Shown piece by piece: positions 52,012 to 61,265 of a stretch of 64,000 nt of DNA. The notes beneath the pieces are model-generated. The model did no database searches. It worked only from the letters and a program-made list of their open reading frames with translations, and was not told the DNA's origin. Within the stretch, counting starts at the first letter, position 1. Each line of letters begins with the position of its first letter. The stretch is from Microcoleus sp. bin48.metabat.b7b8b9.023 (GTDB lineage Bacteria; Cyanobacteriota; Cyanobacteriia; Cyanobacteriales; Microcoleaceae), in contig NZ_JAAFKG010000034.1 in the NCBI RefSeq assembly GCF_013299185.1, positions 1 to 64,000 of the forward strand, read 5' to 3'. The translations under genes were made by a program, and so were the position numbers.

Positions 52012-52689
52012 CAGTTATCGGTAGGATTAGGGCTGCTTGTCGCATTCCTTATACAGCTTTCGATCCTATTATGTCAAGCTTTTTAACCTAACTTTAAACC
52101 TCGCGGCCCGGACGGGGTTATTTTTCCGCCAGCAGTGGGGAACGAAAGGTTAAACGCTGCTAGATGCACCCGTGGGAGCAAAATACCAGTCTTGACCAAT
52201 TTGGGTGTTCTGATGCGCCCAAGGGCCGAGACTTGCCAGGGCGATCGGCATTTTTGAGATAGCCCGTTCGGCGGGTTTAATTTGCCACTATTAATTTGCC
52301 ACTACTTTAACACAATTTTTTGTAGTTTGACAGTGGCAGCCGACTGAATATCTGTGACCTAAAATTAAAGTTTTGTTCCCTCGCTGCGAAGGAGTTTTAC
52401 GGACAGTTATTTTTTTGGCACAGCCGATGTCTTTCAAATCACCTTTTGTATGTGATTTATGCTACTGAACAAGGAGCTATTGATCCTTCAGCATTCCTGG
52501 ACGCATCAACCCGGTCAAATGGACGAAAATACTTGCTTCGAGCTATTCGCGCGCAGTAAAAAAAACGGTGTATCAGAGTAAAAATTGTCTCCTCGACTTT
52601 CCCCATTGACTGCTAACAGAATAAATAAGGCTCACAAATTATTAGAGGGAGATCTTATACCATTTATCTAAAATTGTGCAACACTCTTT

Positions 52690-52735
52690 GACCCCCCCCT
52701 AACCCCATGAATCAGGGGGGGGACAAGAATACTGT
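52690..52735. repeat. C/G-tract palindromic repeat copy
   Basis: CCCCCCCTAACCCCATGAATC followed by AGGGGGGGGACAAGAAT, a member of the family inserted in ligA and located after atpC. Confidence 0.85.
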
Positions 52736-52848
52736 TGCATTCTTTTTTTAAATTGGTATTACAACCTGTAGGTTTGGCAATCCACTCAACCTCGCTCTGG
52801 TATGCTACATTGAGGCGCAGCATCTATCTTTTTTGACACCTTCCATCT

Positions 52849-54471
52849 ATGACTTTGATTAAAAGCAAACTGGGCTTCTTAGTAGTTATCTTATTGATAT
52901 TAGGATTGTTTTTTCGATTCACCAACATCGACACAAAGTTTTATTGGTATGATGAAGTATTTACTTCCCTGCGGGTTTCGGGATACACGCAAACAGAAGT
53001 GCTGCATGAAATAAGCAGCGTTCAGTTAGTCGGCGCACAAGATTTGATGAAATATCAGCGCTCCAATCCCGCAAAAAATTTTGGCGATACAATTAAAGGT
53101 ATTGCCATTGAAGAACCTCAACTGCCACCTCTATATTTTCTGGCAGTCAAGTATTGGGGAAAACTATTCGGTGATTCTCCTTTATCGACCAGAAGTTTCT
53201 CAGTTTGGGTGAGTTTGTTAGCCTTTCCCGCTCTGTACTGGCTGTGCCGAGAATTGTTTCCTGCACCGGAAGTAGCCTGGATAGCCGTGGGATTGCTAGC
53301 AGTTTCTCCCTTGCACGTGCTTTACGCTCAAGAAGCTCGTCCCTACAGTTTGTGGCCGGCGCTGGTTTTGGTTTCTTGTGCGTCTCTGTTGCGAGCAATG
53401 CGGCTTCAAACTAGACTGAGTTGGAGCATTTACGCAGTAGCAACTATTCTGGGATTTTACACTCACTTGTTTAGCCTGTTAGTTGCCTTAGGACACGGAA
53501 TTTATGTATGCGTCATCGAAGGTTGTAGGTTGACTGATAAGGTAGTTAATTACCTGATAGCAAGTGCTTTGTCTTTGTTAGCTTTTCTGCCTTGGATAGC
53601 AATTTTAGTAGTGAACGAAAAAGCGGCAACGGAGGCAACACGTTGGGCGAATGGAGACAGTAGCCTGCTATCTTTAGTTAATAATTGGAGCGGAAATATC
53701 GGTCGTATTTTTTGGGATTTTGGGCTAAATTCTCAGGCTGCATCAATATCTTTGATTGCCTTGATGGCAGCGACTTTGATTATATTGGCAATCGTAGGGT
53801 ATGCGGTTTATTTTCTGTGTTGTGAGACAAAGAAACAGGTTTGGCTGTTTTTGCTGGTGTTGATGGCGGTGACAGCAGTGGCAGTGATGCTTCCAGATGT
53901 TATATTGGGAGGAATCCGATCGACTAAACCTCGCTACCTATTTCCGACTTATTTGGCGATGCAAATATCTGTGGCTTACCTGTTAGCGACTAAAATTAGC
54001 GCGCTGGGCGTGCCAAGCTGGAAACGGCAGATGTGGAAAGTTCTGACAGTTGTACTGCTAACGGGATCTGTGTTGTCGAATGCTGTTAGTTCTCAAGCCG
54101 AGACTTGGTGGACGAAGGAATTGGGCCGGGAAAATCCCGTAATTGCTCGGAGGATCGATCGTGCTCCAAAGCCGCTGGTTGTCAGTGATATCTCGGAAGT
54201 CACTCTGGGAAATATACTGTCAGTGAGTCATTTGTTAGAGCCGAAAGTGATGTGGCAATTGGTGTTGCTTGACCCCGAAGGACGCCGTCAAGCTCAGTTG
54301 CTAGACGCACCCGCGATACCCAAAATTCCCAGCGGTTTTAGCGATGTTTTTGTTTACGGGCGAACGCAGAATTTTAGTGCTAAGCTGGCAAAAATGCACA
54401 ACTCGAAAATAGATGTGCCGAAAAAACAAACAATCCAAATGCTGTGGGTTGGCAAGTTAGAAAAAGAGTGA
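52849..54471 (+). CDS. GT39-family membrane glycosyltransferase
   Basis: 540 residues with about ten or more hydrophobic helices. The first loop carries FYWYDEVFTS with Asp35-Glu36, the acidic pair typical of GT-C enzymes of the PMT/ArnT type, which move a sugar from a lipid-phosphate carrier to a protein or lipid acceptor. LHVLYAQEARPYSLWP and FYTHLFSLLVALGHG are typical of the PMT_2 (DUF2723-like) group in cyanobacteria. The C-terminal about 110 residues are soluble and presumably periplasmic. The downstream glycosyltransferase starts 5 bases after the stop, so the two are co-transcribed and probably serve one surface glycan. Confidence 0.88.
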   Translation: MTLIKSKLGFLVVILLILGLFFRFTNIDTKFYWYDEVFTSLRVSGYTQTEVLHEISSVQLVGAQDLMKYQRSNPAKNFGDTIKGIAIEEPQLPPLYFLAVKYWGKLFGDSPLSTRSFSVWVSLLAFPALYWLCRELFPAPEVAWIAVGLLAVSPLHVLYAQEARPYSLWPALVLVSCASLLRAMRLQTRLSWSIYAVATILGFYTHLFSLLVALGHGIYVCVIEGCRLTDKVVNYLIASALSLLAFLPWIAILVVNEKAATEATRWANGDSSLLSLVNNWSGNIGRIFWDFGLNSQAASISLIALMAATLIILAIVGYAVYFLCCETKKQVWLFLLVLMAVTAVAVMLPDVILGGIRSTKPRYLFPTYLAMQISVAYLLATKISALGVPSWKRQMWKVLTVVLLTGSVLSNAVSSQAETWWTKELGRENPVIARRIDRAPKPLVVSDISEVTLGNILSVSHLLEPKVMWQLVLLDPEGRRQAQLLDAPAIPKIPSGFSDVFVYGRTQNFSAKLAKMHNSKIDVPKKQTIQMLWVGKLEKE

Positions 54472-54476
54472 GAGTT

Positions 54477-55424
54477 ATGGAAGATTTTGGTATTATTATT
54501 GCCTGCTGCGACCAGGATTATCTGTTTGCTAAGGGTTGCTGTGCTAGCATTCGATATTTCCTGGGAGATGTACCGATTTGTTTGTTGATTGACGGTACGT
54601 TTTCTGTGAGTGCTTTGGAAAAGTCTTACGGGGTGCGAGTTATCGATCGCACAAACGTTTCCCAAGAGGTTCTCAGAAAGAGGAGTTTTGGCTGGGGCAA
54701 AACTAAAATGATTGCTTTCTGGGAAAGCCCTTGGTCGAATTTTATGGTGTTGGATGCCGATACAATCGTCTGGGGCGATGTTCTGAAATTGGCTAATTTT
54801 AAAGAATTTGATTTTACGATAGATAAGCCTTGTTACGATTACTCGGATGCTGATGTTTCGGAATTTTTCTTTGATATTCCGGGCGTTGAAAAGCATTTCC
54901 CGAACTTTCGGTGGGCCGAATCGCGATCGAACTATTTCTGCACGGGTACTTTTTTTGCTAAACGCGGTATTTTTAGCTTGGAAGAATACATAGAAATTTT
55001 AGATTTTACGGAGGTCAATCCGGGGATATTTAAGTACGGAGAAATGGGTTTTTTGAACTTTATGATTTTCCGAGCGGCCCAAGAAAATCGGCTGCGGGTG
55101 CAGAATGTGGATATGCAGTTATTGGTGCCGGATTTTGACCAGGATTTGCTGAGAAAGCAGTTTCCGGTGGCAGAAAACGGGCCTGCGGGCGATCGCGAGT
55201 CGGCGACTGTGATTCACTGGTGCGGGCCGAAGCCGACTTTATCGACATCTAAAGTTTACTCGGAACCGATGAATTTTTGCCGCCGCAAGTGTCAGGAGGA
55301 TGCTTGGAACCGCACGGGTTTGGCTGCGGAGATGTCGCTGCAAGTTGAGGATTTGCAGCGATCGATCTATGTGTATAAGAATAAGTTTAAGAAGAAGTTT
55401 CGGCAGTTAGTGCGATCGACCTGA
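54477..55424 (+). CDS. Glycosyltransferase with DXD motif (GT8-like)
   Basis: 315 residues from the ATG at 54477; a longer frame exists but would overlap the preceding gene. Cytoplasmic GT-A fold: GIIIACCDQDYLFAKGCCASIRYF at the start, FGWGKTKMIAFWESPWSNFMVLDADTIVWGD with the metal-binding Asp93-x-Asp95, and a C-terminal TVIHWCGPKPTLS, where a His near the end is typical of GT8 and related families. It uses a nucleotide sugar as donor. The family assignment is a best guess; other GT-A families are possible. Operon with the GT39 gene. The C-terminus is basic and may touch the membrane. Confidence 0.82.
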   Translation: MEDFGIIIACCDQDYLFAKGCCASIRYFLGDVPICLLIDGTFSVSALEKSYGVRVIDRTNVSQEVLRKRSFGWGKTKMIAFWESPWSNFMVLDADTIVWGDVLKLANFKEFDFTIDKPCYDYSDADVSEFFFDIPGVEKHFPNFRWAESRSNYFCTGTFFAKRGIFSLEEYIEILDFTEVNPGIFKYGEMGFLNFMIFRAAQENRLRVQNVDMQLLVPDFDQDLLRKQFPVAENGPAGDRESATVIHWCGPKPTLSTSKVYSEPMNFCRRKCQEDAWNRTGLAAEMSLQVEDLQRSIYVYKNKFKKKFRQLVRST

Positions 55425-55429
55425 AAAGA

Positions 55430-55979
55430 TACCACAATTAAGTTTGTAGTAAGGACTTTAGTCCTTATAATTATCGTCGGCAATTAAGTTTGTAGTAAGG
55501 ACTTTAGTCCTTATAATTATCGTCGGTAGATTACCGATAGTCCAATTAGTTCGTAGTGAGGATTTCAGTCATAAGAAAAGAAGGACTAAAGTCCTCACTA
55601 CGAACCTATTTTATTGGAAAGAAGGACTAAAGTCCTCACTACGAACCTATTTTATTATGCTTGTTGATGTGTCATAAGAAAAGAAGGACTAAAGTCCTCA
55701 CTACGAACCTATTTTATTGGAAAGAAGGACTAAAGTCCTCACTACGAACCTATTTTATTATGCTTGTTGATGTGTCATAAGAAAAGAAGGACTAAAGTCC
55801 TCACTACGAACCTATTTTATTGGAAAGAAGGACTAAAGTCCTCACTACGAACCTATTTTATTATGCTTGTTGATGTGTCATAAGAAAAGAAGGACTAAAG
55901 TCCTCACTACGAACCTATTTTATTGGAAAGAAGGACTAAAGTCCTCACTACGAACCAAGTTTATTATGCTTGTTGATGT
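55430..55979. repeat. 103-bp tandem array of GGACTAAAGTCC palindromes
   Basis: The first part holds two AGTAAGGACTTTAGTCCTTA copies. From 55568 a 103-bp unit begins at 55568, 55671, 55774 and 55877; each contains two AAGAAGGACTAAAGTCCTCA CTACGAACC hairpin halves plus TATTATGCTTGTTGATGTG. The units are almost identical. The array fills the space between the convergent glycosyltransferase and hypothetical genes; no gene is present. Confidence 0.9.
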
Positions 55980-56011
55980 GAATATTATTCATCGAGCGAG
56001 CGATCGACAAT

Positions 56012-58093
56012 TTAACCTTCCAGGGGCAAAGTGGGCGCGGCTGGCGGTAAAACTTGGCGGTGCACGCTGACTTTGTGACTTTCCCGCTGAGTTTGCATTT
56101 CGACGGCGATCGCCTCAAATTCAATTTCCATGCAGCCGTAGGGAATCTCTAACTCGATACTTGCTCGCATATTTCCTAACCCGGTAGCTGTAAATTCGGT
56201 AATCCAGCGCGGCCCGTCCAGAATTAGGTAGGTTTGCCGATCGAATACCCAAACTTTTACATAAATCCGCGGCATTAATTCCGGTAGTTGCACTTTCACT
56301 GTTACAGCCTGGCCTGCAAGGATTTGGGCGCGCGGCAATTCCAGGATGGGCATCGGTACTGACTCGTCTTCTGACAAAACGTAGGGAGTTGGTGGAGTTG
56401 CTTCTGCTTCTATTTTGGTGGTTTTTTGGGCAACTGGTTTCGGCTGCGGGGGCTCGTCAAACACCACAAATTCTTTCGCTTCCGGGCCAGTAGGTTGCGG
56501 TTGGGAAATGGTTTCCCTGATGGCTGGTTGCACTTTAGTTGGGCTGCTTTCTTCCACGACGGTAATTGCGTCGCTGGTATTGGGGGCTGCTTTTGGAGTT
56601 GGCGAGAGGCTGGTTGCTTTCAGCCATTCGGGGGATTCGCCGGTGCTGGCTAGGGAACTCAGTCGCGACCAAAATCTATTTTGGACGTTTAAGGTTTGAA
56701 ATGCCTTTTGTGAGGGGGGTGGCGTAGGTTCTGGGGCTGGTGTTTCTGGTTCGGGGGTGTTTTGGGGTTTTTGGTCGATCGCCCGAACTTCGACTTTTTC
56801 TGGGGTAGTTGCGATGTCTGAGGGTTTGCTTGGTTGGTCGATCGCCCCGGCGGATGTTCTAGACGTATTGGTGATTTCTGAGAGCAATTGCGATCGGCTG
56901 CTGTCGGGCAGTTTGTTACCGAATGCTGGCAATTCTAGGCCGCCGGCACTGGGAGTCTGGCGGGAATTTAGTTGAGGGGGTAGGGATTCATTGCTTAAAG
57001 ATTCATTGATGGCGACTTCTGAGGGAGATGGCAGATCTAACGCTTTTTGTGCTACCCGGAGAAAGGATGGATGTACTTCTTTTCGAGGTGGTCTGACTGC
57101 TGTTGGAGAGGGATCGGCTTGATGTTTTTCTTCGATGAAATCGTCTTTAATTACTTCTAGCAGGTGTTCTAAACGGGCTGTAATTGTGAATAGTTTGGTC
57201 GCTAAAGTTACACCGCCGCTGCTGAGAATTGCTTCTCCTAAAATTAGGCGACTTTTGCAGTCGGCTGGGATGTAGGTGACGCAGGCAAAGATACAGGGGG
57301 GAGCTTGTTCTGGCATCGGCTGCTCGATTTGGGCGAGTATTTGTGAGGTTTGGGGATCTCGCAGGTAAATTTGCAGTTGTGCTGAACCGATGAGTTTTTG
57401 GAGTTCTAGAAGTTGGGATTCTGGGATGGGAGGTGGTGTTCTTTTGGTTTTTTGAGGTGGTTGGGGAATGTCGATTTTGCCGGAAATGATTAAGGGGCGG
57501 CCGAGTTGGGTGATGAAGGTTTCTCGATCGAGAACGAGTTCAAGTTCGAGTTTGGCTGGGGGTTGCGGCGGCTGAGCGGTTTGGGGAAGTGGAAATTGGT
57601 AGATTTTGGTCGGCTGTGGTGGAGGTGGAGGTGGGGCTGGGATTTGGGTTGGTGTTCGATCGACTGCTGCTGCTGTTTGTGAGGCTGAGGGGGAAGCGGC
57701 GGCTTCGGAGGAGTCGATCGCGGGTAGGGGTTCGGAAGTTTCCGATTCTGCGGGCAATACTTCTAATTGCACGCCGTACTGCCAAGATTTTGCTGGTTCT
57801 GATTTGGGATCTGGCAAGCAGGAGAGTTCCCACATTCCCGGTTTGAGACGGGTGTAGGGAATGATCACGACTAATCCTTCGGGGTTTGTGCGGGCGGATC
57901 TGCTTTGGACTTTCCGCTGGGGGGCAGTTTCGTCAAAGGATGTATGGACGATCCGAATTTCGATGTCGGTGTTGGGGTGCTGAATGCGCGCCACGACGCG
58001 ATATTTGCCTTCTAGAATTTCCACGTCGGGGGTTTCTAGGGGCAACCAGGCGCGATCGCCCTCTTTCTGTAGTAAAAATTCTAATTTTTTCAT
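56012..58093 (-). CDS. Large proline-rich hypothetical protein
   Basis: 693 residues from the ATG at 58093 (MKKLEFLLQKEGDRAWLPL), preceded by AAGGGG; 13 upstream codons are in frame but lack support. I do not recognise the family. The N-terminal about 120 residues look like a beta domain (EGKYRVVARIQHPNTDIEIRI, GMWELSC). Then come a Pro/Ala/Ser/Thr-rich linker, a second beta domain (KLELELVLDRETFITQLGRPLIISGKI), a long disordered Pro/Glu/Ser region (about 330-590) and a C-terminal beta domain (PRAQILAGQAVTVKVQLPELMPRIYVKVWVFDRQTYL, in part). No signal peptide or TM. Immunoglobulin-like or adaptor roles are guesses. Monocistronic. Confidence 0.75.
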   Translation of the reverse strand: MKKLEFLLQKEGDRAWLPLETPDVEILEGKYRVVARIQHPNTDIEIRIVHTSFDETAPQRKVQSRSARTNPEGLVVIIPYTRLKPGMWELSCLPDPKSEPAKSWQYGVQLEVLPAESETSEPLPAIDSSEAAASPSASQTAAAVDRTPTQIPAPPPPPPQPTKIYQFPLPQTAQPPQPPAKLELELVLDRETFITQLGRPLIISGKIDIPQPPQKTKRTPPPIPESQLLELQKLIGSAQLQIYLRDPQTSQILAQIEQPMPEQAPPCIFACVTYIPADCKSRLILGEAILSSGGVTLATKLFTITARLEHLLEVIKDDFIEEKHQADPSPTAVRPPRKEVHPSFLRVAQKALDLPSPSEVAINESLSNESLPPQLNSRQTPSAGGLELPAFGNKLPDSSRSQLLSEITNTSRTSAGAIDQPSKPSDIATTPEKVEVRAIDQKPQNTPEPETPAPEPTPPPSQKAFQTLNVQNRFWSRLSSLASTGESPEWLKATSLSPTPKAAPNTSDAITVVEESSPTKVQPAIRETISQPQPTGPEAKEFVVFDEPPQPKPVAQKTTKIEAEATPPTPYVLSEDESVPMPILELPRAQILAGQAVTVKVQLPELMPRIYVKVWVFDRQTYLILDGPRWITEFTATGLGNMRASIELEIPYGCMEIEFEAIAVEMQTQRESHKVSVHRQVLPPAAPTLPLEG

Positions 58094-58345
58094 GTTTTGT
58101 TTCCCCTTGAAGGTTCCCGCTCGATTTGTCACAGGTTGGTGGTGGTTGGTTGAGCGACAGCTAAAGATATGTAATTACTTTATGTTTTATAGCGTATCAT
58201 CTGTTTCGATTCAGAGGCTCGATCGGCAGAATCCCTCACCGGAAAGGGCCTTGCCGTTTCCTTAGAAATATCGTTGCGTACAATTATCGCTCTTGGAGAG
58301 CGATCGACTTACCAACCCAATCCAAAATCTAAAATCTAAAATCCA

Positions 58346-58374
58346 TTGACGGCGGCCCCACAAGCCGCTACGCT
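58346..58374 (+). promoter_or_regulatory. Possible sigma-70 type promoter
   Basis: TTGACG (58346-58351) and TACGCT (58369-58374) are spaced by exactly 17 bases and lie upstream of a structured stretch with a terminator-like hairpin. TCTAAAA heptamers precede it. Confidence 0.4.
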
Positions 58375-58381
58375 GTGAAAT

Positions 58382-58600
58382 TAAGGTTGCTTTGCTCGAA
58401 GAGGAAGCAGCCAGAGTGGCCCGAAAATCTAGTTGCACTCCCTCCGCTTCGCTTCGCCCAAAGCTGTTACCAGCAGCTAAGGACAGCTAACCGCCAAACT
58501 GATACGAGCAGTCTGGAGGCTAATCGAGAATAACATTCTCTGTAGCCGCCCTGCTTTGCGTTACCGTGCGGGGCGGCTGGGTTTTTGGGTTTTCCTGACC
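58382..58600 (+). ncRNA. Candidate small RNA or attenuated leader
   Basis: About 200 G/C-rich bases with several complementary arms (for example GCTGTTACCAGCAGC and GAATAACATTC) end in AGCCGCCC (58544-58551) paired with GGGCGGCT (58571-58578) followed by GGGTTTTTGGGTTTT, a plausible intrinsic terminator. A second, alternative stem GTTTTTGGGTTTTC/GAAAAACCAAAAAC overlaps it, ahead of the small gene at 58631. It could be an independent sRNA or an attenuator; I recognise no known family. Confidence 0.4.
58544..58593 (+). terminator. Terminator-like hairpin upstream of the small gene
   Basis: 8-bp G/C stem AGCCGCCC/GGGCGGCT with following T-rich GGGTTTTTGGGTTTT. Confidence 0.55.
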
Positions 58601-58630
58601 AGAAAAACCAAAAACTAGGAGACCATAATT

Positions 58631-58864
58631 ATGTCACAGGAATTTTTGCCTGACGATAACTCGTCCGAGCGTCCAAATGACGACTCTGAATCGGAACAGG
58701 AAGTCTTGCAGATAACCGTTGTCGGTTCCCACAAAGCCGTGTTAGAAACCATCCACACCTTATACAGGCTGGGCTTTGCAGCAGTCGGCGATTGGAGTCC
58801 TCCGCAGCGGGGGCCAAAACCGGGACAAGTTATTAGCGTGCTGATTCGTCGATCCAAAGTCTAG
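58631..58864 (+). CDS. Small conserved cyanobacterial protein, unknown
   Basis: 77 residues. ACTAGGAGACC lies 9 bases ahead of the ATG and supports the start. The first 22 residues are acidic and disordered (DDNSSERPNDDSESEQE), followed by a compact domain LQITVVGSHKAVLETIHTLYRLGFAAVGDWSPP and GQVISVLIRR. It has the look of a small conserved protein common to filamentous cyanobacteria, but I cannot assign a function. It may be controlled by the overlapping hairpins in its leader. Confidence 0.7.
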   Translation: MSQEFLPDDNSSERPNDDSESEQEVLQITVVGSHKAVLETIHTLYRLGFAAVGDWSPPQRGPKPGQVISVLIRRSKV

Positions 58865-58897
58865 AAATGGGCGGGCCTTCGAGGTGATAAGGATCGC

Positions 58898-59007
58898 GAA
58901 TTAAATAATTTACAGAAGTTTGTGGGGTGGGCGGGACGCTCGGCGGCTCTTTCTGGACGGGCGGGACGCCCATCCCACAAGCATAAAAATTGTAAGTTAT
59001 TTAATTC
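58898..59007. mobile_element. 110-bp MITE-like inverted-repeat element
   Basis: Ends GAATTAAATAATTTACA and TGTAAGTTATTTAATTC are inverted repeats with one mismatch. Inner arms TTGTGGGGTGGGCGGGACG and GGGACGCCCATCCCACAA are also complementary apart from a few positions. No coding capacity. A target duplication was not obvious. Confidence 0.7.
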
Positions 59008-59023
59008 TCATTCCTAAGCTGTT

Positions 59024-59267
59024 GATCCGTAGAGTCCCGCGCCGGACTTAGGCTTGGTCTTTGGTCGTGTCAACAATCGCGTTAAACCCGCAGTCCGGCA
59101 GGGGTTTAAACCCCTGCCTCAAAGCAAAAGTCCTCTGAAGAGGACTGAAGAACTCATCAGTCCTCTTCAGAGGACTTTCGCTATTAGACAGGGACTTGAG
59201 TCCCTGGCGGTCTTTCGGGTGAAGCGCGATCCGGGACGATCGCGATCCGTAGAGTCCCGCGCCGGAC
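59024..59267. repeat. 24-bp direct repeats flanking palindromic sequence
   Basis: GATCCGTAGAGTCCCGCGCC plus GGAC occurs at 59024-59047 and again at 59244-59267. Between them are CAGGGGTTTAAACCCCTG, AGTCCTCTGAAGAGGACT and CAGGGACTTGAGTCCCTG palindromes. Non-coding; no gene in 58865-59334. Confidence 0.75.
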
Positions 59268-59334
59268 ACGGCAATACAGTTTCCCTAGAGATTTCCAATT
59301 GTAAAACAGACATCTTGCCTGTTTCTACCCACAA

Positions 59335-60756
59335 TTACCAAGGACTGCCGATCGCACTAAAAGCGGCCCAATAATAAGGATGCGATAAATTTTTGCTCTC
59401 AAGTTTGGGGATAGACGGCGGCAACGGAGTTTCCCCCCTAGAACTTCGCAGTTGCCCATTTTCTATCGTAACTTTACCTTTAATCGCAGCAATTTGTGCT
59501 TGCCTGAGAGCTTCAGCTTTAATGATTGGAGGATTTTGAGGCTTGCTGATTTTTAACTGCTGGTAAAACTCTGTCATCAGCGCCAGAGTCCCCGCATCTG
59601 ACACGTACCACAAACTGGCGAGGGCAGATTTTGCTCCCGATTGCAACGCTAAGCCGCCAAATCCGAGTTCTGCTTCTTTGTCTCCGGAAGCAGTTCTACA
59701 GGCGCTCAATACTAACAGTTCCAGTGGCGGATTGTTCCATTTCAAATCTCTCATTTGAGATAATCTGAGTTGGTTATCCCAAAATTGAATGTAGGAGTTA
59801 TCTGGGCTTCCGGGGCGGAATTCCGCGTGAGTCGCCAGGTGGATGATGCCGTATCTTTGTTGCAGTCGCTGCGATTGCAAGTTAACGATGGTAAAATCTT
59901 CGTTGATAAAGGATTGACCTGGCCACTGTCTGGCGATCGCACTTAATTCTAACGGAACAGCCGGTAGCGGTTCTTTGTTTGCGGTTTCTGAGAAATTTTC
60001 TGCTCCCATTGCTAAGACGTGAGAGTTTCTGAGATCCGTATAATTGATGTCTGTCAGCTTGAATGCCGGAATTCGCGACATACTGTATTTTTCGACCAAA
60101 AATTGCTGGCCGTCGTGCATTGCTGCTAGGGGTACGGTTCGCAAACCTTCGCCGACGCAGAACAGCAGGGTGTCAATTTTTGCTATTTTTAAGTCGGTTT
60201 CTAGCGGTGCAATTATCCATTGATAAAGTTGTTGAGCTGATTCTAGATAGCTGGTAGTATTAATTTGTGCTACTTTGGTGATTTCGCTGGTCAATTCTTG
60301 GACTACTGGCACCAGTTTGTCTCTTTTGGCTGAGGGGATGCTCCGGTTAATTGGCGGGCGATCGGGCAATATTAAGATTAGTTCTAGTTGGTCTGTGCGC
60401 GGGATGGCGTAAATTAAAGCTGGTTTTTTCTTGGTTTGAACTGCTAGGCGGGAAAGAGTTTTTGATATTGATTCGGCGGTTTTTTCGCGGGCGGTAAAGT
60501 TTTGTTCAAAGTATGTTTGATAGTCTTCTTCCCAGTCTTTTTCGATTCTGGTGACGGCTTCGGTGAGGTTTCCGCGATCGAGAATATTTCTCATTTCTGA
60601 GCCTTGAAGCCCACCGGGGTCTGGCTTTTGGGCAATTGTAGCGAGGTTCGCGGTGCTCCAGCAGAAAAGTATGGCTGTCAAACAGTAAAAAATAGCTCTT
60701 TTGATTTTTTTCTGAGTTGCGTGTTTTTGACGGTGCTGCTGGGATTGGTAGTGCAT
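59335..60756 (-). CDS. Stand-alone exported CHAT caspase-like protein
   Basis: 473 residues. A basic N-terminus and hydrophobic helix (AIFYCLTAILFCWSTANLATIAQ) suggest a signal peptide or anchor. After a short helical region (RNILDRGNLTEAVTRIEKDWEEDYQTYFEQNF) the rest is the CHAT module: KKPALIYAIPRTDQLELILI, LLFCVGEGLRTVPLAAMHDG, HLATHAEF with His310, [13 protein letters not shown] with Cys353, GFGGLALQSGAKSALASLWYVSDAGT and HPYYWAAFSAIGSPW at the end. This module matches the C-terminal about 420 residues of the two giant haemagglutinin-CHAT proteins in order and in most motifs, so it looks like the same protease without the adhesin body. It probably cleaves a protein substrate in the periplasm or outside (inference). 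Confidence 0.9.
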   Translation of the reverse strand: MHYQSQQHRQKHATQKKIKRAIFYCLTAILFCWSTANLATIAQKPDPGGLQGSEMRNILDRGNLTEAVTRIEKDWEEDYQTYFEQNFTAREKTAESISKTLSRLAVQTKKKPALIYAIPRTDQLELILILPDRPPINRSIPSAKRDKLVPVVQELTSEITKVAQINTTSYLESAQQLYQWIIAPLETDLKIAKIDTLLFCVGEGLRTVPLAAMHDGQQFLVEKYSMSRIPAFKLTDINYTDLRNSHVLAMGAENFSETANKEPLPAVPLELSAIARQWPGQSFINEDFTIVNLQSQRLQQRYGIIHLATHAEFRPGSPDNSYIQFWDNQLRLSQMRDLKWNNPPLELLVLSACRTASGDKEAELGFGGLALQSGAKSALASLWYVSDAGTLALMTEFYQQLKISKPQNPPIIKAEALRQAQIAAIKGKVTIENGQLRSSRGETPLPPSIPKLESKNLSHPYYWAAFSAIGSPW

Positions 60757-61265
60757 GATTTTGGGGCGTTTATACCATTTTCGATTTGCGATTAAAGAAT
60801 TGGGAATGATGGTTAAAATCGAATTTTTTGAAACAATAATAACGGCTTATTTGACTGCTGCACCACTCTGGATAGTAAAAACCGTTGGTTTGGAGTACGA
60901 TCGCCCTGCTCGGTTGTCGATCGCGCTTCCTGTAAATAATTAACTCTGTTGGCGATCGCGATTATAGCATTCCACACAAACGTCAAACATTTGCGATCGC
61001 CCCAACAGCCCGCAACGCCTGATTCCTGGCGCACCAACGACCGCCCCTGGGCCCGGAAATTCGCGAATTATGTAAAGTTTTGTAAATTATGCAGAAGTTT
61101 TGCATAAAAATCGCAGATCCCGACAGATAGGCAAATAGAAGGCATTGCAGGGGATATGGCGGCTCCGACAGCGGGCGCACCAGTCGCTCTCGGAGCATTC
61201 GCTCAACCCCGGCGGCCTGCATAGCTGGTTGGAGACTATTTTTCTGAGTAACCTTGGAATAAGAG
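60757..61265. other. Upstream region of the sigma-DUF1822-CHAT operon
   Basis: 509 bases, no supported gene. It includes the divergent leader of the stand-alone CHAT gene. A repeated TATGTAAAGTTTTGTAAATTATGCAGAAGTTTTGCAT tract (about 61068-61104) with inverted ATGCAGAAGTTTTGCAT-like arms lies about 165 bases before the sigma-like gene and could be a regulatory site. Confidence 0.4.

Larger units (their letters stand above)
51639..52848. other. 1.2-kb gene-free interval between porin and GT39 gene
   Basis: No supported gene on either strand. It probably includes a long porin leader (first few hundred bases) and the promoter of the glycosyltransferase gene. A C/G-tract palindromic repeat lies at 52690-52735. 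Other than an inverted TGTCTGAGTTAACAGACA palindrome at about 51994-52011, nothing specific is seen. Confidence 0.6.

Noticed and set aside
51639-52848. Hidden small gene in the 1.2-kb gap
   Set aside because: No frame with a start site, plausible composition and length was visible on either strand.
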